Source: Bacillota bacterium (GTDB taxonomy: Bacteria > Bacillota_I > Bacilli_A > Acholeplasmatales > Acholeplasmataceae). From it: a stretch of DNA of 13,175 nucleotides. Below the pieces are notes generated by a model. It made no database searches, was not told the origin of the DNA, and saw only the letters and a list, made by a program, of their open reading frames with translations. The stretch spans positions 1 through 13,175 of the forward strand of contig SBGC01000057.1 in assembly GCA_006226985.1 (NCBI GenBank). The letters are read 5' to 3'. Position numbers and translations under genes: made by a program. Positions within the stretch are counted from its first letter, which is position 1. The number at the start of each line of letters is the position of its first letter. This document shows positions 1 to 6,573 of the stretch, piece after piece.

Positions 1-2045
1 GCTATTGATTTCTCATGACCTTTTTCTAAGCATTTTTGAATAAATCTTTTTTCTTCATTTTCTAAAACTTGACGATCTTTTTTAGACACACCTCTACGTA
101 AGATATCAGCTTCTGCAAGTGTGTATCCAGCAAACTCAGATGCTATCCGCATAATTTGTTCTTGATAGACAATAATGCCATAAGTGTTTTTTAAAATAGG
201 TTTTAAATCTTGATGTATATATTCAAAGGATTTTCCATTTCTCCTACTAATGTATTCATCTATATTATCCATAGGACCAGGTCGATATAAAGCTAAAATA
301 GCGACTAAATCTTCAAATGAATTCGGTTTTAATTTCCGAAGTACAGCACGCATTCCAGATGATTCAAGTTGAAAAATACCGGATGTATCTGATCTTTCAA
401 GAAGATGATACGTTTTTTCATCATCAAGTGGTATATCTGTGATTTGAAACTCAGGATTTGCTTGCTGAATACGTGTAACAACTTCATCGATAATGGATAA
501 GTTTCTAATACCTAAGAAATCCATTTTCAATAATCCTAATTCTTCTAAATCCTTTTGTTCATATTGGCTTTGATAAAAGTCATTAATTCCAATTTGAAGT
601 GGTATGGACTCCGTTAAATCTTGTTTCGCTAAAATCATTCCAGCAGCATGTGTTCCTGTATGTCTTGGTAATCCTTCAATCTTTTTAGCAACCTTAAGAA
701 GTCTGACCATTTCATAATCTGTTTCATCAATATCATCTTTGATGACTCTCGCAATTATTCCATTAACACGTGATGTATCAATTTTCATCACACGAGCAAT
801 ATCGCGAATCGAAGATCTTAAAGCAAACGTTCCAAATGTTACAATCGATACCATATGGTGTTTCCCATATTTTTCTTTAACATATTGTAAAACGATATCT
901 CTTTTATCATCAGGGAAATCCATATCAATATCTGGCATGGTTATACGTTCAGGATTTAAAAATCGCTCAAAAAGTAAGTCGTAGGTTAATGGATCTACAT
1001 CGGTTATACCTAAGCAATAAGCTACAAGTGATCCCGCGGATGATCCACGACCAGGACCTACAAAAATACCATTCGTTTTGGCAAATCGCACAAAATCATA
1101 GACGATTAAAAAATACGAATCAAATCCCATGTTGTGAATCACATTGAGTTCGTATAAAAGACGATCTTGATAGACCTTTTCTTGAGCATTCACTATCTTT
1201 TTTAATCGCTTTCTTAAGCCTACAATCGCTAATGAGCGAAGGTATGCTTCAGGTGTTCCTTCTGGTGTTGGATATTCAGGCATTTCAAAGGTAGGTGGTT
1301 GATATGTATAACTAATGGATTGGATAAAATCAGAGAGATTTTTAAAGACAAATGGATAATCTTGGAAAAGCTCTATGAGTTCATTTTTTGTCATAAATGT
1401 ATAATTCGCATCTTTGATTTTTTCATTATGCTCACTATCAATTTTTATGAGTGCTTCATATGCTTCTTCATCTTCGTGATTGATATAGGATGTTTGGTGT
1501 AATGGTAACAACAAAACACCCGCTTTATCAGCCATTTCTTTAAGTATAGGAGCAACCTTCATTTCTTGATCAAAAGAGTCTAAGCATAAACCAATATAAA
1601 ATGACTTCAGTGCCTTAAATTGTTGAATGTATCGATATGCTTGATCTTGTTCATCTTTCATAATGTGTTGATCAATTGCTGAAGATAAACCTAAAGAGAC
1701 AAACATAAGACCTTCTTTAAGTGATAATAAGTCTTGAAATGCTATTTCAGATGATTGTTTTTTCATGACTAATTTTAACAAGTTTTGATATCCCGTTTGA
1801 TCTTTAACAAAAACTAAAAAACGTGACGTTTCTAAGTCAAGCGCTACGTTGATTTCTAAACCAAGAACTGGTTTTAAACGTGTTTTTTTCATCGCTTTAA
1901 AAAATTGATGTGTGCCATGTAAATTTGAATTAGAAAGCGCAAGAAAATCATATCCCCCGTTGACAGCCTTTTCAATAAGGGTTTCCTGAGGGATTGTATT
2001 TTTTAACATTTCATATGAACTTTGTGTGTATAGAATACCGAACAA
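1..2045 (-). CDS. dnaE: DNA polymerase III alpha subunit, N-terminal 681 residues (window cuts off the C-terminus)
   Basis: Replicative C-family DNA polymerase. The frame stays open from 2045 to the window edge, giving 681 residues of a protein usually about 1000-1150 long. Visible in order: a PHP-like domain (about 1-200), a palm with the GPGRGSSAGS motif (about 330-340), the catalytic motif PDIDMDFPDDKRD (371-383; D372 and D374 are the expected metal ligands) and KMDFLGIRNL, whose D509 corresponds to the third catalytic Asp. These motifs and the PHP-first layout place it in the DnaE rather than the PolC group. The start is a TTG, chosen because AGGTGA lies 5 nt upstream; an in-frame GTG at 2054 sits inside that ribosome site and has none of its own. 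The PHP motifs are degenerate: YTQ stands where HxH is expected (6-8) and LSNSN where LTDHG is expected (37-41). The gene has its own extended -10 promoter and follows the flavodoxin terminator. Confidence 0.95.
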   Translation of the reverse strand, partial: MFGILYTQSSYEMLKNTIPQETLIEKAVNGGYDFLALSNSNLHGTHQFFKAMKKTRLKPVLGLEINVALDLETSRFLVFVKDQTGYQNLLKLVMKKQSSEIAFQDLLSLKEGLMFVSLGLSSAIDQHIMKDEQDQAYRYIQQFKALKSFYIGLCLDSFDQEMKVAPILKEMADKAGVLLLPLHQTSYINHEDEEAYEALIKIDSEHNEKIKDANYTFMTKNELIELFQDYPFVFKNLSDFIQSISYTYQPPTFEMPEYPTPEGTPEAYLRSLAIVGLRKRLKKIVNAQEKVYQDRLLYELNVIHNMGFDSYFLIVYDFVRFAKTNGIFVGPGRGSSAGSLVAYCLGITDVDPLTYDLLFERFLNPERITMPDIDMDFPDDKRDIVLQYVKEKYGKHHMVSIVTFGTFALRSSIRDIARVMKIDTSRVNGIIARVIKDDIDETDYEMVRLLKVAKKIEGLPRHTGTHAAGMILAKQDLTESIPLQIGINDFYQSQYEQKDLEELGLLKMDFLGIRNLSIIDEVVTRIQQANPEFQITDIPLDDEKTYHLLERSDTSGIFQLESSGMRAVLRKLKPNSFEDLVAILALYRPGPMDNIDEYISRRNGKSFEYIHQDLKPILKNTYGIIVYQEQIMRIASEFAGYTLAEADILRRGVSKKDRQVLENEEKRFIQKCLEKGHEKSI

Positions 2046-2050
2046 AATAA

Positions 2051-2056
2051 TCACCT
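2051..2056 (-). promoter_or_regulatory. Ribosome binding site fixing the TTG start of dnaE
   Basis: AGGTGA on the minus strand, 5 nt before the TTG at 2045. It supports TTG as the initiation codon, because no in-frame ATG lies close enough and the protein already begins with family-like sequence (FGILYTQSSYEML). Confidence 0.7.
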
Positions 2057-2062
2057 ATTCTT

Positions 2063-2071
2063 ATTATATCA
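2063..2071 (-). promoter_or_regulatory. Extended -10 promoter for dnaE
   Basis: TGATATAAT on the minus strand matches the extended -10 form (TGnTATAAT) exactly. No good -35 hexamer is present at 17-18 nt, which is typical of extended -10 promoters. Transcription would begin about 7 nt downstream, leaving a leader of only some 14 nt before the TTG start and just enough room for the ribosome site. It lies directly after the flavodoxin terminator, so dnaE is probably an independent unit. Confidence 0.6.
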
Positions 2072-2091
2072 ATCAAAAAGACGATTCATGT

Positions 2092-2118
2092 AAAAAAAAA
2101 TGCTTTAGCAGCATTTTT
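2092..2118 (-). terminator. Intrinsic terminator of the flavodoxin gene
   Basis: On the minus strand, AAAAATGCT (2118-2110) and AGCATTTTT (2104-2096) form a 9-bp stem around the 5-nt loop GCTAA, followed by further T residues to 2092. It begins at the flavodoxin stop codon (2117-2119). Confidence 0.85.
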
Positions 2119-2545
2119 AGAATTTTGCAAATCCTTCGCCAAACTCAACACAACGTTCTTCTTCTTCACTTGATGGTGTTGAATTCACTTTAAATCCTTC
2201 TTCGAATAACTTAGCACCTGAAGCAATTGTACGTTCTTGCCAAGCATCCATCCATTCGCCTTCGCCCCAACCATATGAGCCAAAGAGCGCAACTTTTTTA
2301 CCTGATAATGAGCCTTCAACTGCTTCAAAGAATGGTTCAAATTCATCTTCTTCTAATGTTTCAACACCCATTGATGGACAACCAAATGCGATTTTATCGA
2401 AGTTATTAACTTCACTTGGATCAACTTGGTCAACTGTTCTCATATCCACAGATGCCCCTGCTTTTTCCATGCCTTCTTTTACTTTTTCTGCCATAATTTC
2501 TGTATTACCGGTTCCGCTCCAGAATACTAATAAAATATTTGCCAT
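2117..2545 (-). CDS. Flavodoxin (short-chain, clostridial type)
   Basis: A 142-residue FMN-binding electron carrier, soluble in the cytoplasm, which in this family can replace ferredoxin as a low-potential donor. The FMN phosphate loop is the N-terminal WSGTGNTE (9-16). The isoalloxazine ring is expected between the PSMG loop (57-60; M59 matches the stacking Met of clostridial flavodoxins) and SYGWGEGEW (90-98; W93 matches the stacking Trp). EEDEFEPFFE and GKKVALFGSYGWG strongly resemble Clostridium beijerinckii flavodoxin, and the length is normal for the short-chain class. An AAGGAG ribosome site precedes the ATG. A perfect consensus promoter upstream and a terminator at the stop codon make it monocistronic. 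The redox partner cannot be told from the neighbours. No iron-responsive operator was recognised. Confidence 0.95.
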   Translation of the reverse strand: MANILLVFWSGTGNTEIMAEKVKEGMEKAGASVDMRTVDQVDPSEVNNFDKIAFGCPSMGVETLEEDEFEPFFEAVEGSLSGKKVALFGSYGWGEGEWMDAWQERTIASGAKLFEEGFKVNSTPSSEEEERCVEFGEGFAKF

Positions 2546-2588
2546 ATGTAAGTCTCCTTTTTAAATCATCATTTTGATTTACGCTGTT

Positions 2589-2617
2589 ATTATAGTGTAT
2601 AGAAGCCCTTTTGTCAA
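2589..2617 (-). promoter_or_regulatory. Perfect consensus sigma-A promoter for flavodoxin
   Basis: On the minus strand, TTGACA (2617-2612) is followed by a 17-nt spacer and TATAAT (2594-2589). Both hexamers match the sigma-A consensus exactly and the spacing is optimal. The start of transcription should be near 2582, giving a leader of about 37 nt. The -35 element lies 10 nt after the stop codon of the Ig-repeat gene, so strong flavodoxin transcription does not depend on that gene. Confidence 0.85.
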
Positions 2618-2627
2618 AAAAAACGGT

Positions 2628-4697
2628 TTATAATTTTTTGTAAAAATAGAACACTAAACTCGCTCCAATCGCGATAACTGCAATCACAGGTAAATAGGAT
2701 GTCATTTCTATTTCTTCTTTGTTTGGTAAAACTGAAATTGTTCGAATAAGTTTCGTCGCATTCCCTCTTTCATCTGTGGCGATATAGATAATGTCATATG
2801 TCCCTGGAATGTTTGTATCAATGGTATATGGATAACATGATATTTTAACCTTACTGCTATGTTCAAAAATATGCACACCTTCCATAGGATTAAAGGGGTT
2901 ATGTTGTTTTATGTTGAGCTCTGAAAAAGAAATTTGGGGCTTTCTTGCATCATCAATACGATACTCAAGATATGCTACCACTTCATTTCTTGATGCATCA
3001 CTTAAAGAGTATACAACATGATAAACACCCATTCTTGAAATATCTATCTGATGTGTGATGAGGACATCGGATAGATGAACTTCTTGATAATTATCAGCAA
3101 TCTCTAAAATGAAACTTTTAAGATCAACCATCGGTTCATCAATTTGAGCAATATACGTTTCAAATTTAAGTGTAATCGTTGGTGGTGAAATATCTAAAAT
3201 AATAAGTTCAGTTTGAAAAACGCCTTCATTTTGTGAAAGATCATATGCATAAACAGTGATTGGGTATACACCAATCTTTTGATAATCGACCTTTGAATCA
3301 TCAATGATGATTTCTATATCTTCATCTTTCGTGTACTGATCACTGACATCAAAATAAGAATAATATGCTCTCTTTTGAAAATCAGTAACAACTATCTGAT
3401 CAATTTCTGCAATAACAGGAGGTATTTGATCGATAATTTCAACATAACCTCGGTATATATAAACATTTTTTGATAAGTCACTAATTTCAATAATGATCGG
3501 ATAAAAGCCAACAACATCCATCTTTGGTGATACGGTTATTTTAAGGCTAATATCAACGTGATCATCATAATTATCGATATAGTCAACAAGATTGAAAAAA
3601 TGAGGGATAGGACTAAAGACATCAAATATGAATGGTTCTTTGATGATGAGTGTAGGAGGGGTATCATCAATGACTTTTATCTTTAAAATGACTTCAGTAG
3701 CGTTACCTGATAGGTCGATTAAATGATAATAAATATGATATGTTCCAATGCGCCTTGAATCAATATCATGGAAAACGAAAACATCAAAAATGGTGAGTGT
3801 ATCATAATTATCTGTCACACTCAACACATAACTTAACAATAACTCAGAAGTGATCTCTTGAAAAACTTTGATCGGTTCTGGTTGACTTTTTAATGTAATA
3901 ATCGGAGGTGTAGTATCAATGATTGAAAGATCAAAATGAAATGTTTGTTCATTCCCACTTTGATCTTTAGCTGTTAAAGAAATGGGGTATGTTCCGATAT
4001 TTGTAAAATCAACAAGTGATATATCGATATCAACATCAACAACTAAATCATAATTATCTCTTATGGTAAAAAAATCGGTATAGACAAAGGTTTGCCCATA
4101 CAAAATAATAATCGCTTTTTTCAGCATAACATCCGGTGGTAAATGATCATAGATTTCAATGGTTGAAACACCTCGAGTGACATTACCTGAAGTATCTGTC
4201 ACTTCGTATTCGACAGGATATGTGCCTATGCGATTTTTTATGATATGAGTTAAATTCACATAAACTTTTAAATCATCAACTTCATCATAGTTATCACTTA
4301 TTTTAATACCTTCTGTAAATGATGGAAGTTCTTGTAGAAGTGTAATTCGAAAATTTGGTAAAAAAGTAATGACTGGTGGTTCAAAATCTTTGATTTCAAA
4401 GGTGATTGCCTGTGTATGTGAGAGATTATAAGTAGGAAATGTCACACGATAATAAATGGTATATGCTCTAACATAACTTGTCGATATGGTTGAAAGAAAC
4501 GTCCTTTGAACACCGTTACGTTCATAAAACATCATGTGATCACTTACTTCATTTCCATCAACATATAGCTTAGCTTCTGGTAAATCAATATAATCATAGA
4601 CGTTTTCTTTGAGTGGAATCACAACATGTGTATGAATCCATTCAACATAACTTGAAACAAATGCTAAGGCTTGAAAAATAGATAATAAAAAAGACAT
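2628..4697 (-). CDS. Surface protein of seven Ig-like repeats with C-terminal membrane anchor
   Basis: 689 residues; precise function not recognised. After a hydrophobic N-terminus (2-18) and an unrelated domain (about 30-105), seven repeats of 75-83 residues begin near 106, 187, 264, 347, 426, 505 and 585. Most start with PP, carry DNYD in the middle and G(T/V)YP...D.SGN near the end. This is the pattern of bacterial Ig-like/HYR/DUF5011 beta-sandwich modules. A membrane segment (about 666-685) is followed by KKL, so the repeats should lie outside the cell with the C-terminus inside. There is no LPXTG motif or lipobox. The n-region before the hydrophobic start has no Lys or Arg, unusual for a signal peptide. 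The frame extends upstream into the ABC gene, but AGAGGTGA lies 5 nt before the second of two adjacent ATGs (4697), so I chose that start; the first (4700) is possible. Adhesion, spacing or cell-surface structure are guesses from the family. Confidence 0.85.
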   Translation of the reverse strand: MSFLLSIFQALAFVSSYVEWIHTHVVIPLKENVYDYIDLPEAKLYVDGNEVSDHMMFYERNGVQRTFLSTISTSYVRAYTIYYRVTFPTYNLSHTQAITFEIKDFEPPVITFLPNFRITLLQELPSFTEGIKISDNYDEVDDLKVYVNLTHIIKNRIGTYPVEYEVTDTSGNVTRGVSTIEIYDHLPPDVMLKKAIIILYGQTFVYTDFFTIRDNYDLVVDVDIDISLVDFTNIGTYPISLTAKDQSGNEQTFHFDLSIIDTTPPIITLKSQPEPIKVFQEITSELLLSYVLSVTDNYDTLTIFDVFVFHDIDSRRIGTYHIYYHLIDLSGNATEVILKIKVIDDTPPTLIIKEPFIFDVFSPIPHFFNLVDYIDNYDDHVDISLKITVSPKMDVVGFYPIIIEISDLSKNVYIYRGYVEIIDQIPPVIAEIDQIVVTDFQKRAYYSYFDVSDQYTKDEDIEIIIDDSKVDYQKIGVYPITVYAYDLSQNEGVFQTELIILDISPPTITLKFETYIAQIDEPMVDLKSFILEIADNYQEVHLSDVLITHQIDISRMGVYHVVYSLSDASRNEVVAYLEYRIDDARKPQISFSELNIKQHNPFNPMEGVHIFEHSSKVKISCYPYTIDTNIPGTYDIIYIATDERGNATKLIRTISVLPNKEEIEMTSYLPVIAVIAIGASLVFYFYKKL

Positions 4698-4740
4698 CAT
4701 ACTCACCTCTACTCTATAGTAGAAATGTTGATGTCTTTTT
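4688..4740 (-). terminator. Terminator-like hairpin spanning the start of the Ig-repeat gene
   Basis: On the minus strand, AAAAAGACATCA (4740-4729) pairs over 12 bp with TGATGTCTTTTT (4699-4688). The arm is followed by one more T and then an AT-rich stretch. The 29-nt loop holds a second 6-bp hairpin, TCTACT/AGTAGA (4723-4708), and the ribosome site of the Ig-repeat gene. The descending arm contains the ATG start codon and the next two codons. It would end the ABC transcript 4 nt after its stop codon, yet it lies inside the next gene's start, so it could act as terminator, attenuator or translational block. The stem has only 7 bp of mixed sequence plus A-T pairs, and the loop is long for a simple terminator. 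Confidence 0.55.
4703..4710 (-). promoter_or_regulatory. Ribosome binding site of the Ig-repeat gene, inside a hairpin loop
   Basis: AGAGGTGA, 5 nt before the ATG at 4697 and 2 nt before the ATG at 4700, so the second ATG is favoured. Its first three bases overlap the right arm of the inner 6-bp hairpin, so folding of the leader could limit ribosome access. Confidence 0.65.
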
Positions 4741-4743
4741 ACT

Positions 4744-6573
4744 TTACATAATATTTTCGAGCTCTTTTTCTTTTTCTTTAAAAAATTGATTTCGATAAAG
4801 CTCAAAGTATGCGCCACGTTTTTGTAGAAGTTCTTCATGGTTACCCATTTCAAGAATTTCGCCCATTTCTAACATGACGATTAAATCTGAATTGACAATC
4901 GTTGATAAACGATGCGCAACGATGAAACTCGTTCGATCACTGAGCAGTTTTTCTGTCGCTTCTTGAATAACAAGCTCAGATTCTGAGTCAATCGATGAAG
5001 TTGCTTCATCTAAAATGAGAATTCTTGGATCAGCAAGGACAGCACGAGCAAATGAGATGAGTTGTTTTTGTCCGACTGATAACATGTTACCACCTTCACC
5101 GACAAAGGTTTCATAACCTTTATCGAGTTTTGATACAAAGGTATCGACACCGACCATTTTTGATGCATAGATGACTTCTTCATCTGTTGCATCTAGTCGT
5201 CCATAACGGATGTTTTCCATAACGGTTGTACTAAAGAGGTGAGGACTTTGTAAAACATAACCTAAGCGTTTATGGAGCCAATGAATGCTTCTTTCTCGAT
5301 AATCGATACCATCGATTAAGATGCCTCCTGACTTGGGTTCATAAAATCGTGATAAGAGATTGACAATCGTTGTCTTACCAGACCCTGTATGTCCCACAAG
5401 TGCAACACTCATACCCGCTTTCACTTTTAAGTTGAAGTTTGTTAAGATATTTTCATTATCTTTATAATAGAATGTCACATCTTTAAATTCAACGTCACCT
5501 TTTAAGTCTTCCCAATTATCTTTATGATCAACAAAGAGTGTACCATATTTTTCTTGAACTTCAGGTGTATCAACGAGTTCAGGTTCTGTTTCAATAAGTC
5601 CAACAATGCGTTCAGCAGATGCTTGTGCATTTTGGAAATCAGAAATGATTCGTGAAATGGCCATAATCGGTTCAAAGAAATTGACAACATAACTAATAAA
5701 CATCGCTAAAGTTCCTACGGTAATAATCGTATCTAGAACATACACTGAACCTCTAAACATAGTGGTTGCTACTGCGATGTAAGCTAAGACAAGTAGGATC
5801 GATGAGAATAATGCAGATGAAATAACTGCCTTAACGGATGCACTTCTTAGTTTTTTAGCTGTTATTGCAAATTCATCGTAATTAACTTCTTCAATGGACA
5901 AGCTTTTCGTTGTTTTAGCACCTTGAAAACCTTCGTTGTATTGTGCTGTAAGTTGCGAATTGTGCTTTCGAGCTACACGATGCTGTTTTAAAATAAGTTT
6001 TCTAAAGAAATAGGCAACTATCATCATTACAGGAAGTACAATCGTTACAATGAGTGCAAGTTTAATAAATGTAACATATAAAATAATCAAAATGAAAATC
6101 ATGGACAATCCTGCCCAAACAAAGTCGACGATACCCCAACTGATAATTAAAGATAATTTTCTTGCATCAGAGGTCATACGTGCCATAATCCAACCTTGTG
6201 GTGTCTTGTCAAAATACGAGAATGACAAACGTTGCAAATTTTTGAATGCTTGTCGTCTTAGTTCATAACTTGTTTCTGCTTCAATAATACCTGCTTCATT
6301 AATAAATCCCCAGACACAAAAACCAAATCCTGCTGCTAATAAGAGATTAGCAATAATATAATATGGCCATGTTTCATAGTTACCAGCAACGAAGAATGTA
6401 TCGATTGCATAACGATTGAAAAGCGGAATGAGTGCATCAAGTGCTGCAAGCATCGCTGAATAGAGTGCTAGCATCACAAGATGCTTCTTTGATCTAAATA
6501 CAATAGAAATAATCTTTTTCCATGTACCTATTTTTACCTTATACTGAATATCTTGATCATCTTCATGATGCAT
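4744..6573 (-). CDS. ABC exporter subunit with the complete Walker B Glu (second half of a heterodimer)
   Basis: 609 residues: about six transmembrane helices (30-310), then a nucleotide-binding domain. Visible are Walker A GHTGSGKT (394-401), Q-loop Q442, signature LSVGQ (498-502), Walker B ILILDE with catalytic E523, D-loop SSID and switch H554. The signature has Val where the canonical LSGGQ has Gly. Together with the neighbouring subunit this is the pattern of heterodimeric type IV exporters such as TM287/288, BmrCD and LmrCD, in which one ATP site hydrolyses and the other is degenerate. Such pumps extrude drugs, lipids or peptides; the substrate cannot be read from sequence. The start at 6573 is chosen over an in-frame ATG at 6591 because AAGGAGGTGA lies 5 nt upstream. 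It overlaps the preceding gene by 11 bp, so the two are translationally coupled. A terminator-like hairpin follows the stop codon. Confidence 0.94.
   Translation of the reverse strand: MHHEDDQDIQYKVKIGTWKKIISIVFRSKKHLVMLALYSAMLAALDALIPLFNRYAIDTFFVAGNYETWPYYIIANLLLAAGFGFCVWGFINEAGIIEAETSYELRRQAFKNLQRLSFSYFDKTPQGWIMARMTSDARKLSLIISWGIVDFVWAGLSMIFILIILYVTFIKLALIVTIVLPVMMIVAYFFRKLILKQHRVARKHNSQLTAQYNEGFQGAKTTKSLSIEEVNYDEFAITAKKLRSASVKAVISSALFSSILLVLAYIAVATTMFRGSVYVLDTIITVGTLAMFISYVVNFFEPIMAISRIISDFQNAQASAERIVGLIETEPELVDTPEVQEKYGTLFVDHKDNWEDLKGDVEFKDVTFYYKDNENILTNFNLKVKAGMSVALVGHTGSGKTTIVNLLSRFYEPKSGGILIDGIDYRERSIHWLHKRLGYVLQSPHLFSTTVMENIRYGRLDATDEEVIYASKMVGVDTFVSKLDKGYETFVGEGGNMLSVGQKQLISFARAVLADPRILILDEATSSIDSESELVIQEATEKLLSDRTSFIVAHRLSTIVNSDLIVMLEMGEILEMGNHEELLQKRGAYFELYRNQFFKEKEKELENIM

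Noticed and set aside
739..1502. Two plus-strand open frames (739-984 and 1299-1502) that could be small proteins
   Set aside because: They lie opposite the dnaE frame, which carries clear family motifs, and show no recognisable protein features.
2615..2640. T-rich run after the Ig-repeat gene as a terminator
   Set aside because: There is a run of T residues but no GC-containing inverted repeat before it, and the run merges with the flavodoxin -35 element.
4705..4760. Possible promoter for the Ig-repeat gene (TACTAT-like -10 in the hairpin loop)
   Set aside because: No acceptable -35 element stands at a suitable distance, and the match is poor compared with the other promoters in the window.
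4698..4853. In-frame extension of the Ig-repeat protein upstream to an ATG at 4853
   Set aside because: It overlaps the C-terminus of the ABC gene in another frame, has Lys-rich translation of that coding sequence, and lacks the good ribosome site seen before 4697.
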